A DNA stretch of 64,000 nucleotides from Algoriphagus machipongonensis (GTDB lineage: Bacteria; Bacteroidota; Bacteroidia; Cytophagales; Cyclobacteriaceae): positions 4,219,001 through 4,283,000 of the forward strand of contig NZ_CM001023.1 in assembly GCF_000166275.1 (NCBI RefSeq), in the 5' to 3' direction. Below, piece after piece: positions 1-8,273 of the stretch; position 1 is the first letter of the stretch; the number at the start of each line of letters is the position of its first letter. Position numbers and translations under genes: made by a program. The notes under the pieces are model-generated. The model was not told the origin of the DNA. It was given only the letters and a program-made list of their open reading frames with translations, and searched no databases.

Positions 1-149
1 GAGATGAGCTTCTTCAAAATATCTGGGGAGCTGATGTGTTTGTCTTGGCAAGAACAGTGGATGTACATATCAGAAAAGTCCGTGAAAAAATTGGAGATGA
101 CTATATCACTACTGTCAAAGGAGTAGGATACAAGTTTGATCTAGGCTAA
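1..149 (+). CDS. Response regulator, OmpR/PhoB family (C-terminal end only)
   Basis: This is the last 48 codons of a gene whose start lies outside the window. The translation ends in a winged-helix DNA-binding region of OmpR/PhoB type: it contains [13 protein letters not shown], the recognition-helix pattern of this family, followed by the beta-hairpin residues TVKGVGYKF and a stop. The receiver domain is not visible. It ends one base before the start of the histidine kinase gene, so the two form a two-component operon. The family assignment is firm; the regulon cannot be told from this fragment. Confidence 0.93.
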   Translation, partial: DELLQNIWGADVFVLARTVDVHIRKVREKIGDDYITTVKGVGYKFDLG

Positions 150-150
150 A

Positions 151-1227
151 ATGCTTACAAATTCTCGAGGGATTGCAGTGATCATAGCATTGGCTATCAG
201 TATGCTGGTGGCTGCATTTTTATCATTGCTTGATACTACCACTGCTACCATTCTGATGGTGGCAGGTGGAATATCTTTTTCCGTTTCCTATTTATTAATC
301 AATATCACCTTGGAATTTCTGGTGTTTCGTGAGATCGGAAACATCTACACTTTATTGGAAAAAATCCAGAAGAAAGAACTTTCTGAGTTCAGTGATAAAT
401 CATCGAAGTCTTCCATATCACCTTTACGGAGAATTAATAAGGTGATTAATTCCTATGCACTGGCCAGGCAAAAGGAAATTGACACACTACAGAAAAACGC
501 CGAATTCAGAAGGGAGTTCATTGCAGATATTTCTCATGAACTAAAAACCCCCATTTTTGCAACGCAAGGCTATATCCACACGCTTCTTGATGGAGCAATA
601 GATGATAAGGAAGTTCGGATGAAGTTTCTTAAAAGAGCTGCCAAAAGCCTGGACTCCTTAGATGTTTTGGTTCAGGATTTATTGACGCTGAATCAAATGG
701 AGAGTGGGGTAATCAAGTTTACTTTCACCCAATTTGACCTGAAGGATTTATTGCTCGAGGTCATCGACCAGTTGGAACACAAAGCTTCCAAGAGAAAGGT
801 TGATCTGGTTTTCCAATACGATGAAAAGGAAGATTATATTACCTCAGCCGACAAACAAAAAATTTATCGCGTCTGCCAAAACCTGATTTTCAATGCCGTT
901 AAGTACAATAATAATCAGGGGAAGGTGAAGGTGAGTTTAAAAACCTCGAAGCATAACCTACATGTAGAAATCAAGGACAATGGGCAAGGCATCCCTCCCG
1001 AGGATTTGAAGCGGATTTTTGAGCGCTTTTATAGGGTGGAAAAAAGCCGTAACAAAAAAGAAGGCGGAACTGGATTGGGATTAGCGATCGTGAAGCATAT
1101 TCTGGAAGGACATAAAAGCAAGATTTCTGTGAGTTCTACGGTAGGAAAAGGATCGATTTTTAGTTTCTCGCTGCCTTTGGTTAAACAAGTATTGCCAGAG
1201 GGCAAAGAAAAACAGGATGTTAACTAA
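151..1227 (+). CDS. Sensor histidine kinase, PhoR-like
   Basis: This 358-residue membrane kinase phosphorylates the regulator encoded just upstream. Two hydrophobic segments (about residues 7-28 and 33-57) are separated by only a few residues, so there is almost no periplasmic sensor domain and the signal is probably sensed in the membrane or cytoplasm. The HisKA dimerisation domain carries the phospho-accepting His129 in DISHELKTP. The ATPase domain shows the N box (NLIFNAVKYNN), G1 (DNGQGIP), F box (FERFYR) and G2 (GGTGLGLAIVKH). The ATG follows the regulator stop after one base, indicating translational coupling. The stimulus is unknown. Confidence 0.95.
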   Translation: MLTNSRGIAVIIALAISMLVAAFLSLLDTTTATILMVAGGISFSVSYLLINITLEFLVFREIGNIYTLLEKIQKKELSEFSDKSSKSSISPLRRINKVINSYALARQKEIDTLQKNAEFRREFIADISHELKTPIFATQGYIHTLLDGAIDDKEVRMKFLKRAAKSLDSLDVLVQDLLTLNQMESGVIKFTFTQFDLKDLLLEVIDQLEHKASKRKVDLVFQYDEKEDYITSADKQKIYRVCQNLIFNAVKYNNNQGKVKVSLKTSKHNLHVEIKDNGQGIPPEDLKRIFERFYRVEKSRNKKEGGTGLGLAIVKHILEGHKSKISVSSTVGKGSIFSFSLPLVKQVLPEGKEKQDVN

Positions 1228-1267
1228 CATATTTAGGAGCTAAATTTTTTACCATAGCTTTTTTCCC

Positions 1268-1275
1268 TACTTTTG
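1268..1275 (+). promoter_or_regulatory. Candidate Bacteroidota -7 promoter element for the pseudouridine synthase gene
   Basis: The sequence TACTTTTG matches the Bacteroidota sigma-A -7 consensus TAnnTTTG and lies 27 bases before the ATG at 1303. A clear -33 TTTG at the usual 19-21 base spacing is not obvious, so the call rests on the -7 box and its position after the end of the kinase operon. Confidence 0.45.
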
Positions 1276-1302
1276 CAGCCTCGTTGAAGAGGCAGGAGAT
1301 CC

Positions 1303-2016
1303 ATGAAGAAAATTGATTTTCAAAAACTTATTCTGTTTGAAAATGCGGATTACCTGGTAATCAATAAACCACCGTACCTATCGAGCTTAGACGACAGGCA
1401 CGAAGCGCAGAACATACTTGACCTTGCCAAGGCATACACTCCCGATGCCCAACTATGCCATCGATTGGACAAGGAAACGTCAGGCTGCCTGGTGATTGCC
1501 AAGAATCCGGAGGCCTACAGGCATTTGGCTATTCAGTTTGAAAACAGAAAGGTGGACAAAATCTATCATGCCGTAGTAGAAGGGATTCAGGATTACCAAA
1601 ATGAATTGGTGGATCGGAATCTAATCGCTACGAATAAGGGGGTTGCCAAAGTCAGTAAAGGAGGAAAGTCAGCGCAGACGTATTTTCAAACATTGAAAAC
1701 CTATGCTGCGCACACCTTGGTAGAATGCAAGCCGGTCACGGGCAGGCTACATCAGATCAGGGTTCATTTGGCTTACCTAAAGTCACCCATCTGTGGGGAC
1801 ACTTTATATGGTGGCAACATATTATACCTTTCTTCACTCAAGCGTCGCTTCAATTTAAAAAAGGACACAGAAGAGTTGCCTATCATGCAGCGGGTTTCTC
1901 TTCATGCTTTTTCTATTGGATTTGAGGGCTTAGATGGTACCAAACTTCAATTGAATGCACCTTACCCGAAAGATTTTCAGGTTTTGGTCAAACAGTTGGA
2001 AAAAACGACCAGATAA
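1303..2016 (+). CDS. RluA-family 23S rRNA/tRNA pseudouridine synthase
   Basis: The 237-residue protein is predicted to isomerise uridine to pseudouridine in a structured RNA. The family's catalytic motif HRLDKETSG is present with the catalytic Asp56. The C-terminal half has the conserved RLHQIRVH segment and the GDTLYGG motif. There is no N-terminal S4 domain and the protein is short for the family, as in RluA- or RluC/TruC-like single-domain enzymes. It sits alone between the kinase operon and the ribosomal protein operon. Which RNA position is modified cannot be read from the sequence. Confidence 0.9.
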   Translation: MKKIDFQKLILFENADYLVINKPPYLSSLDDRHEAQNILDLAKAYTPDAQLCHRLDKETSGCLVIAKNPEAYRHLAIQFENRKVDKIYHAVVEGIQDYQNELVDRNLIATNKGVAKVSKGGKSAQTYFQTLKTYAAHTLVECKPVTGRLHQIRVHLAYLKSPICGDTLYGGNILYLSSLKRRFNLKKDTEELPIMQRVSLHAFSIGFEGLDGTKLQLNAPYPKDFQVLVKQLEKTTR

Positions 2017-2108
2017 ACTTTCAGTAAAATAAAAAGCATCAAAAAACCCTGTTTAAAGGGAGATTTGTAGCTAAGCCTATGAAAATTAGGACTTAGTAAT
2101 GGAAATAT

Positions 2109-2140
2109 TTTGCATGAAAAATAAAATACTTCTATCTTTG
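2109..2140 (+). promoter_or_regulatory. Promoter of the rplM ribosomal protein operon
   Basis: A -33 TTTG-like element (TTTG at 2109-2112) is followed after 20 bases by TATCTTTG at 2133-2140, an exact match to the Bacteroidota -7 consensus TAnnTTTG. The spacing is that expected for the primary sigma factor. The predicted transcription start lies near 2147, giving an untranslated leader of about 50 bases before the GTG start of rplM at 2197. Confidence 0.7.
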
Positions 2141-2196
2141 TGTCCCTTTTTGAGGGGGAAATAAATTTAACAAGCTAAAAATTAAACAGTTACACA

Positions 2197-2640
2197 GTGG
2201 ATACTTTGAGCTATAAGACCATATCAGCCAATGCCGCGACTGTAGACAAGCAATGGGTCGTAGTGGATGCCCAGTCAGCAGTTTTGGGTAGATTGGCTAG
2301 TGAGGTAGCGAAAATCTTAAGAGGTAAGACGAAGCCAAGCTTCACACCTCATGCAGATTGTGGTGACAACGTCATCGTAATCAATGCAGACAAAGTCAGG
2401 CTGACCGGCGACAAGTGGAACTCCAAAGTTTACGTGAGACACACCGGTTATCCAGGTGGACAGCGCATCTCTACTCCAAGATTATTGAAAGAGAAATCTT
2501 CTTCTATTTTGGTAGAAAAAGCTGTCAGAGGCATGCTGCCTAAGAACAGATTGGGAAGAAAATTGTACGGCAACTTGTACGTGTATAACGGATCCGAGCA
2601 TCCACACGAAGCACAGCAGCCTAAAACCATCACCCTTTAA
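2197..2640 (+). CDS. rplM: 50S ribosomal protein L13
   Basis: L13 is an early-assembling protein of the large ribosomal subunit. The 147-residue length and motifs such as VVDAQSAVLGRLAS and the C-terminal VRGMLPKNRLGRKLY are characteristic. The start is GTG; the N-terminal MDTLSYKTISAN is the usual beginning of Bacteroidota L13, which supports this start over any downstream ATG. The rpsI start follows 11 bases after the stop, so L13, S9 and probably S2 are one transcript, driven by the promoter at 2109-2140. Confidence 0.98.
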   Translation: MDTLSYKTISANAATVDKQWVVVDAQSAVLGRLASEVAKILRGKTKPSFTPHADCGDNVIVINADKVRLTGDKWNSKVYVRHTGYPGGQRISTPRLLKEKSSSILVEKAVRGMLPKNRLGRKLYGNLYVYNGSEHPHEAQQPKTITL

Positions 2641-2651
2641 TCGCCTAAATC

Positions 2652-3038
2652 ATGGAAATGATCAACACAATCGGTAGAAGAAAAACCTCTGTAGCCAGAA
2701 TTTACATGGCTCCAGGTAAAGGTGAGATCTCCGTAAACAATCAGTCTTTAGAAAAATACTTCCCATTTGATCTACACCAGATCGTTGTGAAGCAGCCTTT
2801 GACTCTTGTTGGCGTAGATGGCAATTATGACATTAAAATCAATGTAGACGGTGGCGGTATCAAAGGGCAAGCGGAAGCAGCTCGTATGGCTATCTCCAGA
2901 GCTTTATGTCAATTTGACGAAGAGCACAGACCAGCATTGAAAAAAGAAGGTTTCCTTACTCGTGATCCTAGAATGGTCGAGCGTAAGAAGCCAGGTAGAA
3001 GAAAAGCAAGAAGAAAGTTCCAGTTCTCTAAACGTTAA
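2652..3038 (+). CDS. rpsI: 30S ribosomal protein S9
   Basis: S9 is a 128-residue small-subunit protein whose basic C-terminal tail reaches the P-site tRNA. The N-terminal motif IGRRKTSVARIYM, the central GGGIKGQAEAARMAISRAL and the terminal KKPGRRKARRKFQFSKR tail are all present, so the protein is complete. It follows rplM by 11 bases and precedes rpsB by 33 bases, in the gene order that is common in Bacteroidota. Confidence 0.98.
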   Translation: MEMINTIGRRKTSVARIYMAPGKGEISVNNQSLEKYFPFDLHQIVVKQPLTLVGVDGNYDIKINVDGGGIKGQAEAARMAISRALCQFDEEHRPALKKEGFLTRDPRMVERKKPGRRKARRKFQFSKR

Positions 3039-3071
3039 TCTGGAGGTTCTTCACTTAATAAAATCATATTT

Positions 3072-3833
3072 ATGGCCAAATTAGAATATAAAGACTTACT
3101 AGATGCTGGTGTTCACTTCGGACACTTGACGAGAAAGTGGGATCCAAGAATGGCTCCATACATTTTCATGGAGAAAAATGGTATCCACATCATCGATTTA
3201 AATAAAACGCTTGCTTGCCTCGACGAAGCATCTAACGCAATCAAGCAGGTAGTACGCTCAGGCAAAAAAGTCATGTTCGTCGCTACTAAAAAGCAAGCTA
3301 AAGACCTTGTTGCTGAAGAAGCTAAGCGTCTTAACATGCCTTTCGTAACTGAAAGATGGTTAGGTGGTATGTTGACTAACTTCGCTACTATCCGCAAGTC
3401 CTTGAAAAAAATGTCCGGTTTGGACAAATTGATGAAGGAAGAGGCTTATACAAACCTTGCGAAAAAAGAGCGTTTGATGGTTTCTCGTCAAAAGGACAAA
3501 ATGGAGAATGTATTAGGCGGTATCGCTGACCTAAGCAGACTTCCTGCAGCCCTTTTCATCGTGGACATCAAAAGAGAACACATTGCTATTGCTGAAGCAA
3601 AAAAGCTTGGTATCCCTGTTTATGCATTGGTAGATACGAACTCTAACCCAAATGAGGTTGAATTCCCTATCCCAGCCAATGATGATGCATTCAAATCCGT
3701 ATCCTTGCTAGTGAAAGCGTTTGGTGCAGCTATCGAAGAAGGTCTTTCTGAGAGAAAGAAGGACAAAGAAGAAGCTAAACTTTCTGAAGAGGAAGAAGCT
3801 AAAAAAGCTGTGGACGCCGAAACTAAAGAATAA
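3072..3833 (+). CDS. rpsB: 30S ribosomal protein S2
   Basis: S2 is a 253-residue protein of the small ribosomal subunit. The N-terminal LLDAGVHFGHLTRKWDP, the TERWLGGMLTNF block and the VDTNSNP motif are the standard S2 signatures. The last 30 residues are a highly charged Lys/Glu-rich extension, common in this phylum. It is the third gene of the rplM operon, and a strong hairpin with a U tract separates it from tsf downstream. Confidence 0.98.
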   Translation: MAKLEYKDLLDAGVHFGHLTRKWDPRMAPYIFMEKNGIHIIDLNKTLACLDEASNAIKQVVRSGKKVMFVATKKQAKDLVAEEAKRLNMPFVTERWLGGMLTNFATIRKSLKKMSGLDKLMKEEAYTNLAKKERLMVSRQKDKMENVLGGIADLSRLPAALFIVDIKREHIAIAEAKKLGIPVYALVDTNSNPNEVEFPIPANDDAFKSVSLLVKAFGAAIEEGLSERKKDKEEAKLSEEEEAKKAVDAETKE

Positions 3834-3855
3834 TCCACAATTGAATTGAAATATT

Positions 3856-3896
3856 AAAAAATTGAACATCAGGTTTCGGCCTATGTTCAATTTTTT
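3856..3896 (+). terminator. Hairpin terminator or attenuator between rpsB and tsf
   Basis: A 14-base inverted repeat (arms 3856-3869 and 3883-3896) with a further short AGG/CCT pairing inside the loop is followed by a run of six T. It is a good intrinsic terminator by eye. It lies inside what is usually a single rpsB-tsf transcription unit, so it may give partial read-through rather than full termination. Confidence 0.7.
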
Positions 3897-4014
3897 GTTT
3901 AAAACCTGCGCCATAGTTGTCCAGGTTTCCTATCTAATTTTAAAAGCTTTCGTATTCTGGTACTGAAGCTCCCTTAATAAAACATATCCCGTTTAATTTT
4001 AAACTGATAACACA

Positions 4015-4845
4015 ATGGCAATTACTGCACAAGAAGTAAACAAATTGAGACAAATGACCGGTGCCGGTATGATGGATTGCAAAAAAGCTTTGACTGAAGC
4101 GGAAGGCGATTTCGAAAAAGCGGTGGATATCCTTAGAAAAAAAGGTCAAAAAGTATCTGCTTCCAGAGCAGACCGTGAAACAAAAGAAGGTGTAGTAGTA
4201 ACAAACGTTTCTGAAAATGGAGCTAAAGGAACTCTTCTTTCTTTGACTTGCGAAACTGACTTTGTTGCCAAAAATGACGAGTACGTAGCATTTGCCAATA
4301 CTCTTCTTGAGAAAGCAGTTGCAGCGGGTGCTTCTACTGTAGAAGATATCCAAGCATTGCCTTTCGACAACATCACTGTTGCTGAGAAAATCGTAGAAAT
4401 GACTGGTAAAATCGGTGAGAAAATCGAAATCTCTAACTACGAAGTAGTAAGTGCTGAAGCAGTTGTTCCTTACATCCACTCTAATGGTAAATTGGGTGTA
4501 TTGGTAGGATTGGTTAACACTTCAGGTGCTGATGTTGACGAGGCTGGAAAAGACGTTGCTATGCAAATTGCAGCAATGAACCCAGTTGCAGTGGACAAAG
4601 ACGGAGTTGACTCTTCTGTTGTTGAAAGAGAAATTGCAGTTGGAATGGAGCAAGCAAAAGCAGAAGGCAAGCCTGAAGCAATGCTTGAAAAAATTGCAAT
4701 GGGTAAATTGAACAAGTTCTACAAAGAAAACACTTTGTTGAGCCAGGCTTTCGTTAAAGACAGCAGCAAAACTATTGCTCAATATCTTGACAGCGTAAGC
4801 AAAGGAATGACAGTTTCTGCATTCAAAAGAGTATCTATCGGGTAA
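4015..4845 (+). CDS. tsf: Translation elongation factor Ts
   Basis: EF-Ts exchanges GDP for GTP on EF-Tu. The 276-residue protein begins with the UBA-like N-terminal domain containing LRQMTGAGMMDCKKAL, and has the core motif CETDFVAKNDEYVAFA, both diagnostic. Length is normal. It lies 181 bases downstream of rpsB, beyond a hairpin, and is followed by its own strong terminator, so it can be expressed with rpsB or separately. No good TAnnTTTG element was found in the gap. Confidence 0.98.
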   Translation: MAITAQEVNKLRQMTGAGMMDCKKALTEAEGDFEKAVDILRKKGQKVSASRADRETKEGVVVTNVSENGAKGTLLSLTCETDFVAKNDEYVAFANTLLEKAVAAGASTVEDIQALPFDNITVAEKIVEMTGKIGEKIEISNYEVVSAEAVVPYIHSNGKLGVLVGLVNTSGADVDEAGKDVAMQIAAMNPVAVDKDGVDSSVVEREIAVGMEQAKAEGKPEAMLEKIAMGKLNKFYKENTLLSQAFVKDSSKTIAQYLDSVSKGMTVSAFKRVSIG

Positions 4846-4864
4846 TTAATTCCGATTTGAACAT

Positions 4865-4902
4865 AAAAAAATCCCCTCCAATTGATTTTGGAGGGGATTT
4901 TT
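4865..4902. terminator. Bidirectional terminator between tsf and the aminopeptidase gene
   Basis: Arms at 4865-4881 and 4888-4902 pair with a CCCCTCCAA/TTGGAGGGG core and flanking A and T runs. The runs give a U tract on either strand, so it can end both tsf (plus) and the convergent aminopeptidase gene (minus). Confidence 0.88.
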
Positions 4903-4919
4903 GTTTTCAAAGGGTTTGA

Positions 4920-6209
4920 TTAAGCATTCATCAACTCTTCTATCTCTTCAGCCTCTACCGGAATATCTCCCATCAGATCCAGATAGCCGTTTTCCTGAAC
5001 CACAATATCGTTCTCCAATCGAATTCCAAATCCTTCATCTGGAACGTAAATTCCTGGCTCCACCGTGAATACCATACCCGGTTTGATCGGTCCATGCATG
5101 GTACCTACATCATGCACATCTAAGCCTATATGATGGGATGTCCCATGCATAAAGTACTTCTTATAGGCAGGCCAATTGGGGTCTTGGTTTTTGATATCCG
5201 TCTGATCGATCAAACCTAAACCGATCAGCTCACTCTGCATGATCAAGCCCACTTCCTTATGGTAATCTTGGATATTCTGACCCGGGATCAACATGCTGGA
5301 GGCTTGTTTTTTCACTCTTAATACGGCATCATATACTGCCCTTTGACGTTTGGTAAATCTTCCATTGACAGGAATTGTTCTTGTCATATCCGCATTGTAA
5401 TTTCCATACTCCGCTCCCACATCCATCAGGATCAATTCACCATCATTACAGGCTTTGTTGTTTTCTAAATAATGCAAAACACAAGCACTGCCTCCAGAGG
5501 CAATAATCGGTTCGTATGCAAAACCCTTGCTTCGGTTTTTTACAAACTCATGTAGATATTCTGCCTCAATTTCATATTCCGTAACTCCCGGCTTTACAAA
5601 AGAAAGAATTCTTCTAAATCCTTTATTGGTAATGTCACAGGCAATCTGCATTTGATCTATTTCCTCTTGCTCCTTCACTCCTCTCAGTTCGTGCATGATC
5701 GGAGCAGCACGCTCATACTCATGCAGCGGAAATTGCTCCTTACAGGTTTTGATAAATCGGGAATCCCTGGTCTCTACCACGACCCCAGCTCTCAAATGCT
5801 CGTTAGTATTTAAATAAACTCTCTCGGAAAGAGCCATTACCGTATTAAAAATCAAATCAAAATTAGATAGCCACTGAATGTTTTTGATTCCAGAGGCTTC
5901 TTCCGCTTCTTCTTTGGTGTATTTATGACCTTCCCAGATGGCAATGTGCTCATTTGTTTCACGAAGGAAGAGCACCTCCCTCATGGCAGGATTTGGACAA
6001 TCTGGTGCGATCAATAGAATTGTTTCTTCCTGATCGATGCCACATAGGTAAAAAAGATCGTTGTTTTGCCTGAACTTCATCGTCCCATCTGCATTGGTGG
6101 GCATGATGTCATTGGCATTAAAAATAGCCACGCTATTCTTTTTCAACTTGGCAGCAAGCTTTTCCCGGTTCTTGATGTATAAACTTTTTGGTAAGGGCTG
6201 ATATTTCAT
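4920..6209 (-). CDS. pepP: Xaa-Pro aminopeptidase (peptidase M24B, aminopeptidase P)
   Basis: This 429-residue cytoplasmic metallopeptidase removes the N-terminal residue from peptides with proline in second position. The N-terminal AMP_N domain (about residues 1-150) precedes a pita-bread M24 domain. The five metal ligands can be located: Asp in LILMDVGAEYG, Asp in NADMTRTIP, His in HGTSHHIGLDVHD, Glu in FTVEPGIYV and Glu in GIRLENDIVV. No signal peptide is present. The gene is monocistronic and convergent with tsf. Confidence 0.94.
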   Translation of the reverse strand: MKYQPLPKSLYIKNREKLAAKLKKNSVAIFNANDIMPTNADGTMKFRQNNDLFYLCGIDQEETILLIAPDCPNPAMREVLFLRETNEHIAIWEGHKYTKEEAEEASGIKNIQWLSNFDLIFNTVMALSERVYLNTNEHLRAGVVVETRDSRFIKTCKEQFPLHEYERAAPIMHELRGVKEQEEIDQMQIACDITNKGFRRILSFVKPGVTEYEIEAEYLHEFVKNRSKGFAYEPIIASGGSACVLHYLENNKACNDGELILMDVGAEYGNYNADMTRTIPVNGRFTKRQRAVYDAVLRVKKQASSMLIPGQNIQDYHKEVGLIMQSELIGLGLIDQTDIKNQDPNWPAYKKYFMHGTSHHIGLDVHDVGTMHGPIKPGMVFTVEPGIYVPDEGFGIRLENDIVVQENGYLDLMGDIPVEAEEIEELMNA

Positions 6210-6330
6210 AGACCTGATATTGATTATTTCCAGCTCCGAAGTTACTAAAATCTAAAGCAAAAGAAGTCTAAATGCTGCTTGGAAACTTATTGATGCTTTT
6301 CTTTGTATTTTACCGATTGGGTAAGCAAAT

Positions 6331-7560
6331 ATGAATTTAAACATCAAGGAACTAGGGAACGGAATCCGTATCGTTCATCAGGAAATACCACATACCAGAC
6401 TGGTGCATTGTGGTTTTATTTTGGACATAGGAAGCCGAGATGAAACCAAAGAGCAGGAAGGCTTGGCTCACTTTTGGGAACATATGGCCTTTAAGGGCAC
6501 CAAAAAAAGAAAGACCTTCCATATTCTCAACCGGTTGGAATCTTTGGGAGGTGAGCTCAATGCTTATACCACTAAGGAAAAAGTCTGCTTTTATGCCTCC
6601 ACTTTGAAAGAGCATTACCCTAAAGCAGCTGATTTATTATTTGATATCACCTTCAACAGCACTTTTCCTCAAAAGCAAATCGAAAAAGAAAGACAGGTGA
6701 TTTTAGAGGAAATGGCCATGTATCGGGATTCTCCAGATGATTCCATCCAGGATGAACTGGATGAGTTGGTTTTTAATAACCATGCTCTGGGAAGAAATAT
6801 TTTGGGCACAGAAGAAACGGTAGCCAGCTTTTCGCATCAGGATTTCATCAATTTTATTTCATCTCGACTGGATACAGAAAGAATCGTTTTTTCGGTCGTT
6901 GGAAATATCAGCTTTAAAAAAGCACTTCGCATCATCGAAGGCCCTCTGGAATCCATTCAGGCAAAAAGGAGCCTTTACATCAGAAGTGGATTTCAATCCT
7001 ATATTCCCCAGAAAAAAGAGGTAAAAAGGGATGTCACCCAATCCTTATGTGCGATAGGAAGGCCTGCTTATTCTCTGCATGATCCCAACCGATATAAACT
7101 TTATTTGCTGAATAATATTCTGGGAGGCCCGAGTATGAATAGCCGGTTGAATTTAAGCTTAAGGGAAAGGCATGGCTATGTCTATAGCATTGAATCTTCC
7201 TTTACTCCCTTTTCTGATACGGGTTTCTTTGGCGTTTACTTCGGAACGGAAGAAAAGACCCTAAACAAAGCCCAGTCACTGGTTTTGAAGGAAATGACAA
7301 AACTACAGCAGAAGAAATTAGGCACGATTCAATTACATATGGCCAAGGAGCAGGCCATTGGACAAATGGCAATGGCAGAGGAGAATTATGCCGGTTTGAT
7401 GCTGGTTTTCGGAAAAAGTCTTCTAGATCATGGAAAAGTAGATTCATTGGAAAGTATCTTTGAACAAATCAGAAAAACCAGCGCTGAAGAAATTCAGGAA
7501 ATCGCTCAGGAAATATTTAATCCGGAAAACTTGAGTTTTTTAACCTATAGGCCCCATTAA
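6331..7560 (+). CDS. M16 family zinc metalloprotease (pitrilysin/processing-peptidase type)
   Basis: The 409-residue protein is a zinc protease of the M16B type. The inverted zinc motif HxxEH is seen at His47-His51 (HFWEH), with Glu50 as catalytic base and Glu127 at the expected distance as third ligand. The C-terminal half carries the second M16 domain with the NNILGGPSMNSRLN and GYVYSIESSF segments typical of the family. There is no signal peptide, so it is probably cytoplasmic. Its stop is two bases before the methyltransferase gene, which implies an operon. Confidence 0.92.
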   Translation: MNLNIKELGNGIRIVHQEIPHTRLVHCGFILDIGSRDETKEQEGLAHFWEHMAFKGTKKRKTFHILNRLESLGGELNAYTTKEKVCFYASTLKEHYPKAADLLFDITFNSTFPQKQIEKERQVILEEMAMYRDSPDDSIQDELDELVFNNHALGRNILGTEETVASFSHQDFINFISSRLDTERIVFSVVGNISFKKALRIIEGPLESIQAKRSLYIRSGFQSYIPQKKEVKRDVTQSLCAIGRPAYSLHDPNRYKLYLLNNILGGPSMNSRLNLSLRERHGYVYSIESSFTPFSDTGFFGVYFGTEEKTLNKAQSLVLKEMTKLQQKKLGTIQLHMAKEQAIGQMAMAEENYAGLMLVFGKSLLDHGKVDSLESIFEQIRKTSAEEIQEIAQEIFNPENLSFLTYRPH

Positions 7561-7562
7561 TC

Positions 7563-8207
7563 ATGGATTTCATTTCACAAGATTTATTAAACTACTGCGA
7601 ACAGCATACTTCTACGGAAGACCCTTTACTTCAAAAAATCACTCGGGAAACTCAACTCAAAGTCCTAAAACCAAGAATGCTTTCCGGTCATTTGCAGGGG
7701 AAAATGCTGGAGATTTTCACCAAAATGATCAATCCCAAGATTGCATTGGAAATTGGCACCTACACAGGATATTCGGCGATATGTATGGCTAGAGGATTGA
7801 GCAAAGGAGCAAAACTGATTACCCTCGACATCAATGATGAATTGGAAACCATGGTGAGAGGTTTTTTTAAAGAAAGTGGACTGGAAGATCAAATCGATTA
7901 TAGGTTAGGAAATGCCCTGGATCTTCTTCCCGATGTAGAGGGTCCGATCGACCTTGTTTTTATTGATGCCGACAAAATCAATAACGAAAAATACTATGAT
8001 CTAATCATTGATAAAATCAGTTCAGGAGGGATTATCATGGCAGATAATGTACTTTGGTCAGGTAAGGTGTTGGTGGAAGAAGGGCAAAAAATAGACAAAG
8101 ACACCAAGGCAATTTTAGCCTTTAACCAAAAAATTCAGGAGGATCCCAGAGTGGAAAATATCTTGCTTCCGGTACGGGATGGGATCCTGATGGCAAGAAA
8201 ATTATAA
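7563..8207 (+). CDS. SAM-dependent O-methyltransferase, COMT family
   Basis: The 214-residue protein belongs to the class I methyltransferases of the catechol-O-methyltransferase/caffeoyl-CoA type (Methyltransf_3). The SAM-binding motif I is ALEIGTYTGYSA; the metal-binding acidic motif is VFIDADKINNEKYYD and the following MADNVLWSGKV block is conserved. The natural acceptor is unknown. It starts two bases after the M16 protease stop. Confidence 0.92.
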   Translation: MDFISQDLLNYCEQHTSTEDPLLQKITRETQLKVLKPRMLSGHLQGKMLEIFTKMINPKIALEIGTYTGYSAICMARGLSKGAKLITLDINDELETMVRGFFKESGLEDQIDYRLGNALDLLPDVEGPIDLVFIDADKINNEKYYDLIIDKISSGGIIMADNVLWSGKVLVEEGQKIDKDTKAILAFNQKIQEDPRVENILLPVRDGILMARKL

Positions 8208-8273
8208 GTAATCTTAAAAGGGGAATCATTTTTGCTAAAACTAGGCTGAGCAACAGAATTAAGCCTTTTTGGA

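Noticed and set aside
2071..2096. Inverted repeat before rplM as an L13 autoregulatory leader
   Set aside because: It lies upstream of the predicted promoter box at 2133-2140, so it would not be in the mRNA leader.
3940..4479. 179-codon open frame on the minus strand opposite tsf
   Set aside because: It is the antisense of a well-conserved gene, has an odd Phe/Cys/Ser-rich composition and no recognisable motif.
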